Below are positions 24,592 to 31,927 of a stretch of DNA of 49,281 bases, piece after piece. The notes beneath the pieces are model-generated. The model saw only the letters and a list, made by a program, of their open reading frames with translations, was not told where the DNA came from and ran no database searches. The first letter of the stretch is position 1; every line of letters starts with the position of its first letter. Source of the stretch: DAIPJH01 sp036770365 (GTDB taxonomy: Bacteria; Pseudomonadota; Alphaproteobacteria; Rickettsiales; UBA998); assembly GCA_036770365.1 (NCBI GenBank), contig DAIPJH010000014.1, positions 1-49,281 on the forward strand. Direction: 5' to 3'. The translations under genes and the position numbers were made by a program.

Positions 24592-26868
24592 ATGAGCATA
24601 TTAAAAGACATAGCAGCAAGAAGACAATCCTTTCTCGATGATTTGGCTGAAGTGAATACGGATGATGTTGCTCTTCAAAAAATTGAAAGCCTATCTGTAC
24701 ATGAGCCAGAATTATTTGTTGATTTTGCTGCGTGGGGGGAATTCTTTGACGGAAGAAGTATCGAAGATAAAGCATTTATTGGTCGTATTAAATCGATCGT
24801 AGGGAAGATATTTCTCGCAGATGATCATGAGCTTAACACCATAATGATGGAGTTGTTACCCGCCAATATAGGGCAGTTAATGGATGATGCAATGAGGCAA
24901 GCATTGCATGAGGGAGATGTCAACACGCTTGAGCAGCTTAAGTGTGAGCAAGGTTGTTCATTGTCTAAGGCTATTTGTTCTTTTTTTCTTTATGGAGGGA
25001 AAATTGATTATACAAAAATAAGAGACAATGAAGCAATCGAACAGCTACATGATATGTGCATGAATGAGGTTCAACATTTTCCTTATCTTGAACGCGCAAC
25101 CGTTTTAGAAAATATGGCTAACTACCAAGATCTTTGGAATAATATTTCACCAAAAAACTTGAAACATTTTGAAACCTTAACCGCAGATTTGGACGTGGAA
25201 ACAGCAACCAATATCGTGGCATACGCACGAAAATGTGGTCATGATGATTTTGGTAAAGAAATTCAGGGTATTGAGCCAAAATTATTGGAATATGCATTGG
25301 AGCATGGATTTCCTGACTTTAAGAAATATGCTGCGCTGGCTTCAGAAGAACAGCGACAGGATAGTTTTGAACAAAATTTACAGTTTGGTAATTTTGAGGC
25401 TTGTTCAATTTTATTGAAGCATGGTATTGATGTCCAAAGAAAAAAAAATGGTAAGGACCTTATTGTTTATTTCCAATATGAGGCGGCATTAAATGATGCA
25501 GCTCAAAAGCTTGCATTTGAGTTGTTAAGAAAAGGATCTGTATTGGGAGCAGACCAAGTTAGCGCCATTGTGCAAGATGACGATTTTATTGATGTTGTTT
25601 CTATCCTTCGCCGTGACCCTCAACTTGCAAAACGCATCCCTGACATCAGCAATCCAAAATCACTGTTACGCGAAGATACATCCGCTTTTCTTGAAGTAGC
25701 TGCCTACGCTTCGCATGTGATAAAAGGGATTGATGAGCTATGCAATGATGGAACGTATAAAGACGCTAAAAAATTAAGCTTAGAGGAAAAAACTGAACTG
25801 TATAAAAAGCTCTTAGGTAATGCGAAAGGTGGCTGGGTTGCGATGCGTGATAACCTCGCCTCGCAATTTAGCTTTGAAGATGCGGATAATGTGAAGGATG
25901 CGCTGAAAGAATTTACTCAGAGCGTGGTATTACCCAACATAATCAGTGCATCCATGTCTTCTGATCAATGCAAGGAAGCCGTGGAGCTGATGATGCCTGA
26001 AGTGGCTAGTGCGATGATTGGGGAGCGTTCACTTTCGACTTTGCTTGGTGTGTCTAAGGCGTGGCATGATCATTATGCTGAGGTGGATGCTGCGCGAACC
26101 GTGCCGCGAGAAGGGCAATGGACGGCGGTGGTTGAAAAGCCATTTGAGTCACAGGGATGTACCCTCTCTTTTTTAACTGATGCCCAGCAATTACGTGATG
26201 AAGGTCGCAGATTAAAACATTGCGTTGGCAGTTATGTCGTAGAGTGTGTAAGTGGTAGTAGTCATATTGCCTCGATTCGGGATAAAGAAGGTAAATCACT
26301 TGCTACGATTGAATTTGCAGAGGATATAAGTCAGGGCAAGCCCATGCTGCGTATTGTGCAAAAACGTAGCTATGATGACGCTACACCCAAGTTTCATAGC
26401 CCTGAAATGCAATGTTTATCGGATTTTATGAAAGCCATAAACAAGGGTGAAATAAAATTGGATTTTAATGAAACCACAGAAAAACGGTTGGCACTTGCAC
26501 TTAAGATTAAAAACGACCGAGATGTTGTCTCGCAAATGATTGGGTTTAATCCTTATGAGGATATACGGGGTGAGGGGGCAAAGAAGCTTTATGATGCCTA
26601 TAAAAGGCTACATTCAGGCAAAAAAATTGTTGAAAAACTAATCAATGATCAAGGCGAAGAAGAGATTAAGATAACAAAACATGGTTCAACGCGTCCCTTT
26701 TTGCCACCGGCATTAACCCATGATACGGTGATAGATATGGTGGATGCATTAGAAGGAAGCGCGCTGGATAAAAAGTTGGAAATGTTGAGGATGAAGTATA
26801 TTCCTAAGACACATGTGACAGAGGTTGAGAATAGTCAACACGTGCAGTGTGGTCGTCGTCATCGCTAG
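24592..26868 (+). CDS. PcfJ-domain protein with long unknown N-terminal region
   Basis: A 758-residue, probably cytoplasmic protein. The recognisable part is a PcfJ-like domain at about residues 515-625, with the LKHCVGSY motif near 541-548, a second Cys and Gly (VECVSGSS), an I-A-S-I-R strand and a V-Q-K-R segment. The first 500 residues are acidic and helical and suggest a solenoid (segments such as EACSILLKHGIDVQ look ankyrin-like), but the repeats are not regular. PcfJ domains are mostly known from plasmid- and phage-related proteins and their biochemical role is not established. Here the gene sits between dxr and flagellar genes with no other mobile-element gene. Confidence 0.72.
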   Translation: MSILKDIAARRQSFLDDLAEVNTDDVALQKIESLSVHEPELFVDFAAWGEFFDGRSIEDKAFIGRIKSIVGKIFLADDHELNTIMMELLPANIGQLMDDAMRQALHEGDVNTLEQLKCEQGCSLSKAICSFFLYGGKIDYTKIRDNEAIEQLHDMCMNEVQHFPYLERATVLENMANYQDLWNNISPKNLKHFETLTADLDVETATNIVAYARKCGHDDFGKEIQGIEPKLLEYALEHGFPDFKKYAALASEEQRQDSFEQNLQFGNFEACSILLKHGIDVQRKKNGKDLIVYFQYEAALNDAAQKLAFELLRKGSVLGADQVSAIVQDDDFIDVVSILRRDPQLAKRIPDISNPKSLLREDTSAFLEVAAYASHVIKGIDELCNDGTYKDAKKLSLEEKTELYKKLLGNAKGGWVAMRDNLASQFSFEDADNVKDALKEFTQSVVLPNIISASMSSDQCKEAVELMMPEVASAMIGERSLSTLLGVSKAWHDHYAEVDAARTVPREGQWTAVVEKPFESQGCTLSFLTDAQQLRDEGRRLKHCVGSYVVECVSGSSHIASIRDKEGKSLATIEFAEDISQGKPMLRIVQKRSYDDATPKFHSPEMQCLSDFMKAINKGEIKLDFNETTEKRLALALKIKNDRDVVSQMIGFNPYEDIRGEGAKKLYDAYKRLHSGKKIVEKLINDQGEEEIKITKHGSTRPFLPPALTHDTVIDMVDALEGSALDKKLEMLRMKYIPKTHVTEVENSQHVQCGRRHR

Positions 26869-26872
26869 CGGT

Positions 26873-27169
26873 TCATGGTTTTCCTGAATCATTTTCATCC
26901 ACGGGGTCAAGGCGGATGATACGCTCGGCGAGATTGTCGCTAAAATCCCTAAGGGTTTGAAACATAAAGGGCATAGCGATAATGAGGGTAATGAAAATTG
27001 CAAACATTTTTGGGACGAAGGCGAGCGTAGCTTCTTGGATTTGGGTAAGAGCTTGAAAAAGTGCGATGATGAGACCAACCACAAGCGCGACAATGAGGAC
27101 GGGTGAGGAGATTGCGATCAACACCCAAATGGCTTCTTTGCCAATATCCATCACTTCCAGAGCTTCCAT
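26873..27169 (-). CDS. fliQ: Flagellar export gate protein FliQ
   Basis: A 98-residue inner-membrane component of the flagellar type III export gate with two transmembrane helices (about 17-38 and 52-72). The family core VGLIIALFQALTQIQEATLAFVPK is present in full. An extra 10-residue acidic tail (DPVDENDSGKP) is longer than usual. It is the last gene of the leftward flagellar block and ends four bases from the convergent PcfJ gene, with no terminator between them. Confidence 0.95.
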   Translation of the reverse strand: MEALEVMDIGKEAIWVLIAISSPVLIVALVVGLIIALFQALTQIQEATLAFVPKMFAIFITLIIAMPFMFQTLRDFSDNLAERIIRLDPVDENDSGKP

Positions 27170-27200
27170 GCAATTTCACTTTGTCTAGAATTAAAAGCAA

Positions 27201-27247
27201 TCCCTCATCTCAGTTCTCTCCCGCGGGGGAGAAGGTTAAGGTGAGAA
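27201..27247. repeat. Dispersed-type intergenic palindromic repeat
   Basis: Between fliE and fliQ lies a sequence with CTCTCCC, a GCG centre and GGGGAGA, flanked by CCTCATCTCAG and GTTAAGGTGAG. It resembles the short palindromic intergenic repeats (CCTCACC...CTCTCCC...GGGAGAGG) that I recognise as common in many bacterial genomes. It could act as an mRNA hairpin inside the flagellar operon. Confidence 0.5.
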
Positions 27248-27290
27248 GACTTAGTCTGAAATTGTATGAGTTTTAATCTGTCGTCAATAA

Positions 27291-27629
27291 TTAAATCGGC
27301 ATTTTGATGATATCCTGATATGCACCTACGGCTTTATCACGTACCGCTACTACCGTTTGCAGTGTAAGTTCAGCGTTGGTGATCGCTGTGACCAGTTCAT
27401 GTAGTTCTGCTTTGCCTGCAATGGCTGCTGCGCTTATAGATTCGCCGCTATAACCCGCAACTTTTGCTTTTTCCAGCGAATGTGACACTAATTCTTTAAA
27501 AGATGGCTGCAAACCCTGCGCACCGCTTGATCCTGAGCTGCTTCCCGTTGCATCTGTGTCATCATTATTTGTGGTAGCCGTCGCCGCCCGTGTATAAGCA
27601 TTGACCGCTTGGTTAAATTTTACATCCAT
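27291..27629 (-). CDS. fliE: Flagellar hook-basal body protein FliE
   Basis: A 112-residue protein that joins the MS ring to the rod. The C-terminal family segment is clear: V-x-A-I-x-N-A-E-L-T-L-Q-T-V-V-A-V-R-D-K-x-V-x-A-Y-Q-D-I-I-x-M-P-I. The N-terminal half is Ser/Gly/Thr-rich and variable, as usual. GAGGAG precedes the start. It lies between flgC and fliQ in the typical order flgB-flgC-fliE-fliQ. Confidence 0.94.
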   Translation of the reverse strand: MDVKFNQAVNAYTRAATATTNNDDTDATGSSSGSSGAQGLQPSFKELVSHSLEKAKVAGYSGESISAAAIAGKAELHELVTAITNAELTLQTVVAVRDKAVGAYQDIIKMPI

Positions 27630-27649
27630 GACTTTTCTCCTCTAAGTGT

Positions 27650-28057
27650 CTATCTTAGCATACTGATGGTTTGATTCAGCATAGATTTTGCAATTTCGAT
27701 CACATTGACGTTTGCTTCATAGCCGCGGCGTGCTTCGCGCATATCCACCATCTCAACCAATGAGTTGACATTTGGCATCATGACGTAGCCTTTTTCATCT
27801 GCTGCTGGGTTGGAGGGGTTATAGACTTTTTGAAAATCTGTTTTATCAAAACCGATCTTGTTGGTTTCCACCTTATGAATGCCGAGTTCTTTATCCAAAA
27901 TATTATGAAAAGAAATTGTTTTGCGGCGATATGGCTCTGCACCAGGTGTTGAACCTGTCGAGTCTGCGTTGGCAATGTTTTCTGACACTACGCGCAGACG
28001 GTCACTTTGTGCTTTCATACCTGCGCCAGCAATGTAGAGTGAGTCCAGTAATTCCAT
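27650..28057 (-). CDS. flgC: Flagellar basal-body rod protein FlgC
   Basis: A 135-residue proximal rod subunit exported by the flagellar type III system. The N-terminal rod motif (AGAGMKAQSDRLRVVSENIANADS) and the C-terminal motif (N-V-N-S-L-V-E-M-V-D-M-R-E-A-R-R-G-Y-E-A-N-V) are complete, and the protein ends in the standard amphipathic helix (AKSMLNQTISMLR). TAGGAG precedes the ATG. It is 21 bases downstream of flgB. Confidence 0.96.
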   Translation of the reverse strand: MELLDSLYIAGAGMKAQSDRLRVVSENIANADSTGSTPGAEPYRRKTISFHNILDKELGIHKVETNKIGFDKTDFQKVYNPSNPAADEKGYVMMPNVNSLVEMVDMREARRGYEANVNVIEIAKSMLNQTISMLR

Positions 28058-28078
28058 CGTATGTACTCCTACTTATGC

Positions 28079-28486
28079 CTAGCCGTTATGACCAAGCGCG
28101 GTTTTAAACATACCCGCTGTTTTTTTATAAAGGTTGGTAATTAATTGATAATCAGTGTTATTTTTTGCCATTGAAGCCATTTGTTCTTCAATGACCACAT
28201 TGTTTTTGACAGGAGAAGTTTCATAGGTCTTACGGCTTTTTTGTACGCGAAAATCGCCCGTTTCTTCTTTGCTATGGGCAATATGGGAAGGGGAGGTTGC
28301 GCGCATTTGTAAGCGATGTGACTCATCCATGGCAAGATGTTCAAAATCAATCTTTTTTATCTCTTTAGCGCGGTATCCCGGAGTGTCAGCATTCGCAATA
28401 TTTTGTGCTAACACATCTTGATTTTCCGAATCCCATGCCATCTTCATTTTCATGAGCGACATCAGGCGTATATTGGAATAATCCAT
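28079..28486 (-). CDS. flgB: Flagellar basal-body rod protein FlgB
   Basis: A 135-residue proximal rod subunit. It keeps the family N-terminus with QNIANADTPGYRAKE (about residues 28-42) and the C-terminal V-I-E-E-Q-M-A-S-M-A-K-N-N-T-D-Y-Q-L-I-T-N-L-Y-K-K segment. It is the first gene of the leftward block; a sigma-54-type promoter lies about 100 bases upstream. Rod genes are early to middle flagellar genes and sigma-54 control is known for alphaproteobacteria such as Caulobacter. Confidence 0.95.
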   Translation of the reverse strand: MDYSNIRLMSLMKMKMAWDSENQDVLAQNIANADTPGYRAKEIKKIDFEHLAMDESHRLQMRATSPSHIAHSKEETGDFRVQKSRKTYETSPVKNNVVIEEQMASMAKNNTDYQLITNLYKKTAGMFKTALGHNG

Positions 28487-28584
28487 AAAATCCCCACGTG
28501 ATTAAAGTTTGCATTTGCGCCACACAGCTAACTCAGTTACAAAAGAACAGCTTTTAAAGCGGTAGCGCAAGTTTAATCAGATAT

Positions 28585-28601
28585 AAGCAAGTAGTGTGCC
28601 A
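28585..28601 (-). promoter_or_regulatory. Sigma-54-type promoter for flgB-flgC-fliE-fliQ
   Basis: On the minus strand the sequence TGGCAC, ACTAC, TTGCTT matches the -24/-12 consensus TGGCAC-N5-TTGCW, with exactly ten bases between the GG and GC pairs. The predicted start would fall near 28575, leaving a leader of about 90 bases before flgB. The site overlaps the leader of the divergent csrA gene. Confidence 0.72.
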
Positions 28602-28608
28602 ATAGTTC

Positions 28609-28842
28609 ATGTTGTACCTGTCACGTAAAATCGGCGAGTCGATCGTCATCAATAATAACATCGAGTTGACCGTGGTCGAAGTGCGCGGCAAAGCGGTGAA
28701 GCTTGGTTTTAATTTTCCACCTGAGGCCTCTGTGTTGCGTAAAGAAATCCATGATAAAATCAGTGCGGAGAACCGCAATGCGGCGACTTCTGGTGATGAT
28801 ATTCTTGGCGCACTTAATGAATTAGGTGATTTAGATTTTTAA
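28609..28842 (+). CDS. csrA: Carbon storage regulator CsrA
   Basis: A 77-residue dimeric RNA-binding regulator that binds GGA motifs in mRNA leaders. The start MLYLSRKIGESIVI and the G-x-A-V-K-L-G-F-x-x-P segment, with E and R positions of the RNA-binding surface (ASVLRKEIHDKI), are typical; the C-terminal 25 residues are longer than in E. coli. No clear Shine-Dalgarno precedes the ATG. It is divergent from the flagellar block and followed 16 bases later by an FlhB-like gene. This suggests it tunes flagellar expression. Confidence 0.94.
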   Translation: MLYLSRKIGESIVINNNIELTVVEVRGKAVKLGFNFPPEASVLRKEIHDKISAENRNAATSGDDILGALNELGDLDF

Positions 28843-28858
28843 ATGCAGGTGAGGGGTT

Positions 28859-29215
28859 ATGGCGCAGTACCGAGATGATGAACCCCAAAACGATCCTATA
28901 TTTGACCTCACGGATGGCGGACGTGTGTCTAAAGAGCCAGAGAGATCAGAGCCGACCAAAGCCGTTGCCCTCAAATATGACAAAACCAACGACCCTGCAC
29001 CACGTATCGTCGCTAGCGGCAAGGGCGCAATCGCTGACCAAATCCTTACACTCGCCTTCGCAAACGGCGTAAAAGTCCGCAAAGACGCGGATTTGGTTGA
29101 AGTGTTGGAAACCCTAGACGTTGATTCCGTTATCCCCTTAGAAGCATTTGCCGCCGTTGCCGAGATTTTGTCGTATGTCTATAAGGCAAATGCGATTTAT
29201 GGCAGGAAGGGGTGA
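28859..29215 (+). CDS. FlhB C-terminal-like (FhlB) protein
   Basis: A 118-residue soluble protein matching only the cytoplasmic C-terminal domain of FlhB/YscU export-switch proteins: A-L-K-Y-D, D-P-A-P-R-I-V-A-S-G-K-G, then the helix I-A-D-Q-I-L-T-L-A and the L-D-V-D-S-V-I-P-L-E-A-F-A-A-V-A-E-I-L-S-Y-V-Y end. The NPTH self-cleavage motif of full FlhB is missing and there are no membrane helices. Similar stand-alone FlhB-like proteins (FlhX type) are known; they may assist export switching. The first 35 residues are acidic and unstructured. Its 3' end is repeated 538 bases downstream. Confidence 0.85.
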   Translation: MAQYRDDEPQNDPIFDLTDGGRVSKEPERSEPTKAVALKYDKTNDPAPRIVASGKGAIADQILTLAFANGVKVRKDADLVEVLETLDVDSVIPLEAFAAVAEILSYVYKANAIYGRKG

Positions 29216-29217
29216 GT

Positions 29218-29610
29218 ATGCAGTCAAAAGATTTTACGTCATGGACAAATCTAAAAGAGAAGATTGACGAGAAGGTTCTTAAGGTAAGATTTTCTGAGCG
29301 TGAAATTTGGTGGTGCAATTTGGGTGTGAATATTGGGTTTGAACAAGATGGAAAAGGTGATGAGTTTTTACGCCCTGTATTGATTTATAAAAAGCATAAT
29401 GCCAAAATTATGACGGTGCTTCCACTCAGTACCAAGATAAAAACAGATAATCCATTTTATCAAATATTTACATTTCGTGGACGCGAACAATCAGCCATCA
29501 TTGCGCAGGTGAGAACGGTTGATGCAAGAAGATTAGTCAATAAAATGGGTGAAATATCCAATCTGCAATTTGATATTATCAAAACCAGATTTAAGGAAAT
29601 CTATGGCTGA
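29218..29610 (+). CDS. Solitary PemK/MazF-family toxin-like protein
   Basis: About 130 residues. The MazF/PemK fold is visible: R-E-I-W-W-C-N-L-G near residue 25, R-P-V-L-I-Y-K-K, the I-M-T-V-L-P-L-S-T-K strand and A-Q-V-R-T-V-D-A-R-R-L. These proteins are sequence-specific RNases in toxin-antitoxin systems. No antitoxin gene is adjacent and an N-terminal helix of about 20 residues precedes the fold, as in some solitary MazF-like proteins. The ATG at 29218 has AGGAAGG seven bases upstream; a GTG at 29212 overlaps the previous stop. It lies between direct repeats. Confidence 0.83.
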   Translation: MQSKDFTSWTNLKEKIDEKVLKVRFSEREIWWCNLGVNIGFEQDGKGDEFLRPVLIYKKHNAKIMTVLPLSTKIKTDNPFYQIFTFRGREQSAIIAQVRTVDARRLVNKMGEISNLQFDIIKTRFKEIYG

Positions 29611-29617
29611 AAATACT

Positions 29618-29637
29618 CGACCTCCCGAAGGAGGTCG
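29618..29637. terminator. Perfect 8-bp hairpin after the MazF-like gene
   Basis: CGACCTCC and GGAGGTCG enclose a CGAA tetraloop, eight bases after the stop codon. There is no T-run on the + strand. The position suggests a terminator or an mRNA-stabilising hairpin. Confidence 0.5.
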
Positions 29638-29873
29638 CATCGGCTAGTGCCTAATTGTGGTAGCAGTATAGCATATTTGTAGAAAACCGCAAGTGGGAGA
29701 TACTGATATGGTATGTCTATAAGGCAAACGCGATCTATGGCAAGAAGGGGTAATTGCGTGGGGAAATATGTGTTGGTGAAGTAGGGGGTAATCTTCACAT
29801 AAATGTCATTTGTAATTATGCCGTATTAAGTTATCATTATACTCTGAAATAACGTATTTTTGATGTTTTGCAT

Positions 29874-30896
29874 ATGGATAAGCGTCAGCTTGGCGGCGTA
29901 AGTATGATTCTTGGTAATGCTGCCCTGTTTGCGAACGGGTTGATAGCTTATAAGCAGGGCGAAGATCAAAATATTCGTAATGCAGGGGCAGGGCGTATGG
30001 TTTCTGCTGCACTTTACAGTGGTAGTGGGATTGTACTTGCAAAATACGGTAATCTTCCCATTGATAAACAGTTAGAAAAATTAGAAACACGGCTTGCATC
30101 TTTTATGAAGCAAGAAGGTGTATCATTAGATGCAGAGCAACTTAAAAAAGCAAATAGTGAGCAGCAGAAATCCACGTTTGCTAAATTAGAAGATTATGCC
30201 TATGACCATCCGATAGAGGTGGGGAATATTTATAATGTGGTGGCGGCGACAGGAATGCTTGGCAGTGGGGTGTTGCGCCGAAAAGCTGGCGATACGACCG
30301 CAGGGAATGCCAATCTTGCAAATTATGTGATGTTGCTTGCGGGTGCGCTCGCTAGTTCAATGATACCAGAGAAAACCCATGCACAAGTGGTTCAACAAGG
30401 GCAAGATGGTACGCTGTGGGGTAAGGTTCAAGAACAACCATTAAATTATGCTGTATGGCCATATTTTGCTGCGGACTTGTCGTATGGTGCGCAGGCAAAA
30501 GGTGAATATGAAGCAGCTAATAAGATGCTTGCTGGAAGTACAGCCAGAAAATGGGCAATGACCATGCCAGCACTCTCTGCATTCACGATGGCAAGCGCGC
30601 TTGCAGGTGATGTGCTGACTGGGTTTTCATCCAAAAAAGCAGGTGGTGACGCAGGTGAACGTAATAAAGCTCAGGAGCTGTTGGTCAAAGATGCAGCTAG
30701 TATTCTTTCCATGCAACCGCTCGAAACCCAGCAATTACTTGCACATAAAGCCGCAGAATATCTAACGAAACAACAAGGTTTGCGTATGGTGGATTTTGAT
30801 GTTGATGAGTTAACTAGTCGCATTATGGGCGCAGTGGCTACGCATGAGGCTGAACACCCTGAAATTACGCAGAATGTAGTGCAAGGACGTTCATAA
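29874..30896 (+). CDS. Membrane protein of unknown function
   Basis: About 340 residues, rich in Ala and Gly. Several moderately hydrophobic segments (about residues 6-24, 40-57, 115-135, 145-162 and 225-245) suggest a polytopic or membrane-associated protein, separated by polar, Lys/Glu/Gln-rich stretches. It ends in a soluble helical domain containing the L-A-H-K-A-A-E-Y-L-T-K-Q-Q segment. I do not recognise the family. The ATG at 29874 is preferred over a TTG at 29868; neither has a good ribosome binding site. It converges on the parDE pair, overlapping the open toxin frame by six bases. Confidence 0.6.
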   Translation: MDKRQLGGVSMILGNAALFANGLIAYKQGEDQNIRNAGAGRMVSAALYSGSGIVLAKYGNLPIDKQLEKLETRLASFMKQEGVSLDAEQLKKANSEQQKSTFAKLEDYAYDHPIEVGNIYNVVAATGMLGSGVLRRKAGDTTAGNANLANYVMLLAGALASSMIPEKTHAQVVQQGQDGTLWGKVQEQPLNYAVWPYFAADLSYGAQAKGEYEAANKMLAGSTARKWAMTMPALSAFTMASALAGDVLTGFSSKKAGGDAGERNKAQELLVKDAASILSMQPLETQQLLAHKAAEYLTKQQGLRMVDFDVDELTSRIMGAVATHEAEHPEITQNVVQGRS

Positions 30897-31199
30897 CTTA
30901 GTTAATTGATTTAGGCGACTACTTGCATCCATGCGTTGGTGTAAAATGTCCACAATGGTGATGTGCTTTGTTTCGCAAAGATAATATATGGTGTGGTTAC
31001 CGATAGGATAGCTACGAAGTTCATCATGAAGCTCTGGGCGGATTTGTCCGCGATGTGGCTGGGCAGCTAATGAATGAAAAGCTGCATCAATGTCATGTAG
31101 ATACATATCACGCTGTGTTTTGCCCCAGCGAGTTTCAGTATATTTTGCAATGGTCTTTAGGCTGTCGCGTGCGGCAGGGGTGAGACGAAAAGAAGTCAT
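30891..31199 (-). CDS. parE: ParE-family toxin (RelE/ParE superfamily)
   Basis: A 102-residue toxin. The ParE pattern is clear: T-P-A-A-R-D-S-L-K-T-I-A-K-Y-T at the start, W-G-x-x-Q-R-D-x-Y, then R-G-Q-I-R-P-E-L-x-x-x-L-R-S-Y-P-I-G-N-H-T-I-Y-Y and I-V-D-I-L-H-Q-R-M-D. Known ParE proteins poison DNA gyrase. The start at 31199 follows the antitoxin stop by one base, so the pair is translated together. The frame extends 11 codons further upstream inside the antitoxin gene. Confidence 0.88.
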   Translation of the reverse strand: MTSFRLTPAARDSLKTIAKYTETRWGKTQRDMYLHDIDAAFHSLAAQPHRGQIRPELHDELRSYPIGNHTIYYLCETKHITIVDILHQRMDASSRLNQLTKL

Positions 31200-31200
31200 A

Positions 31201-31467
31201 TTACTGTGCTGTAGGTGCGTTGAGTTCATCAAGAAGTGAAGTCAACGAATAATCTGCATAGTGACCCGCACGCGCTTGAGAGATGCCTAGCTGTAATGTT
31301 TGGCGGAGCTGTTCAAGTTGTAACGCATCAAGCAAATGTTCCTGAGCATCCATACGCCGTATCGCATCACGAATCACTTCGCTTTCATCGCCATACAAAC
31401 CACTTTCAACTTTACTCTGCACAATATGCAGCAATTCATTGGAAAGTGAAACATTCACGGTTGGCAT
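31201..31467 (-). CDS. parD: ParD-family antitoxin
   Basis: An 88-residue protein whose N-terminal half is a ribbon-helix-helix DNA-binding domain (V-N-V-S-L-S-N-E-L, then G-L-Y-G-D-E-S-E-V-I-R-D-A-I-R) and whose C-terminal half would wrap the toxin. It comes directly before parE on the same strand, the usual order, and probably represses its own promoter. The pair lies about 250 bases outside the left end of the island, on the chromosomal side. Confidence 0.88.
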   Translation of the reverse strand: MPTVNVSLSNELLHIVQSKVESGLYGDESEVIRDAIRRMDAQEHLLDALQLEQLRQTLQLGISQARAGHYADYSLTSLLDELNAPTAQ

Positions 31468-31571
31468 GAGAATACCTGTAAAGTAATGATTTCTAATGAG
31501 CTAAGAGTAAAACTTTGTGGGGAAGAAGTCAAGGCGTCGCGTAAGTCAGTCGAAGCTGAAAGCGAAGGGTG

Positions 31572-31620
31572 CTAGGGGCTCTGGGACTTGAACCTGCAAA
31601 GCACGCTTTAGCGTGTTTGC
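31572..31620 (-). pseudogene. Degenerate tRNA 3' end remnant plus hairpin
   Basis: The sequence TAGGGG, four variable bases, GGGACTTGAACC then CAAAG matches the tRNA 3' end at 31679-31710, but the T-stem no longer pairs. It looks like a decayed second copy of the tRNA 3' part, about 107 bases outside the first. A hairpin (GCAAA and CACGC with GCGTG and TTTGC, 31596-31620) follows at once. Confidence 0.5.
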
Positions 31621-31675
31621 GATATAATAATATGGGGGTCTCAAGTTCCATTTTTAGCAGATGAGTATACGAAAA

Positions 31676-31722
31676 TGGTAGGGGTTGAGGGACTTGAACC
31701 CCCGACAAAGACGTTATGAGCG
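31676..31722 (-). pseudogene. 3' half of a split tRNA(CAT) gene, left attachment site
   Basis: Read on the minus strand this is an anticodon loop CTCATAA, the 3' anticodon strand CGTCT, a T-arm with TTCAAGT, the acceptor strand AACCCCT, discriminator A and encoded CCA. Upstream of the anticodon the sequence is not a tRNA. The matching 5' half is at the other end of the island (44124-44163): its GGACG pairs fully with CGTCT (one G-T) and its GGGGGTT pairs with AACCCCT (one G-T). The shared 11-bp core is 31712-31722. Confidence 0.85.
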
Positions 31723-31850
31723 CCGAAGTCGAGAATCCGAAGCGTTCCTAATGCTCCCCACTGACTACTGAAAACACTAGCGTTTCTGTCATTGCAAGGC
31801 AAGTCCTTTTCCGAAAAACTCCCAAAAAGTTCGAGCTTTTTCTGCCCATC

Positions 31851-31914
31851 AACCTTATTATAACCTTATTGCGGGAGTCGGGTTGCCCGTTTGTAAAGGG
31901 TAAACCTTATTGTG
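31851..31914. repeat. AACCTTATT repeats, left cluster (putative integrase arm sites)
   Basis: Three copies of AACCTTATT-type sequence start at 31851, 31862 and 31903. The first two form the tandem ACCTTATTATAACCTTATTGCG, which recurs almost unchanged at 44007-44028. They sit between the left core site and the integrase start, where arm-type binding sites of tyrosine integrases usually lie. The third overlaps the leader of the integrase gene, so binding could also control it. Confidence 0.65.
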
Positions 31915-31927
31915 GATGCGAGGAGAT

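Larger units (their letters stand above)
29173..29750. repeat. Imperfect 40-bp direct repeat pair flanking the MazF-like gene
   Basis: Bases 29173-29212 and 29711-29750 match at 37 of 40 positions. The first copy is the 3' end of the FlhB-like gene; the second encodes the same peptide end (VYKANAIYGKKG then TAA) without its gene. Two of the three differences are synonymous and the third swaps Arg for Lys. Confidence 0.85.
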
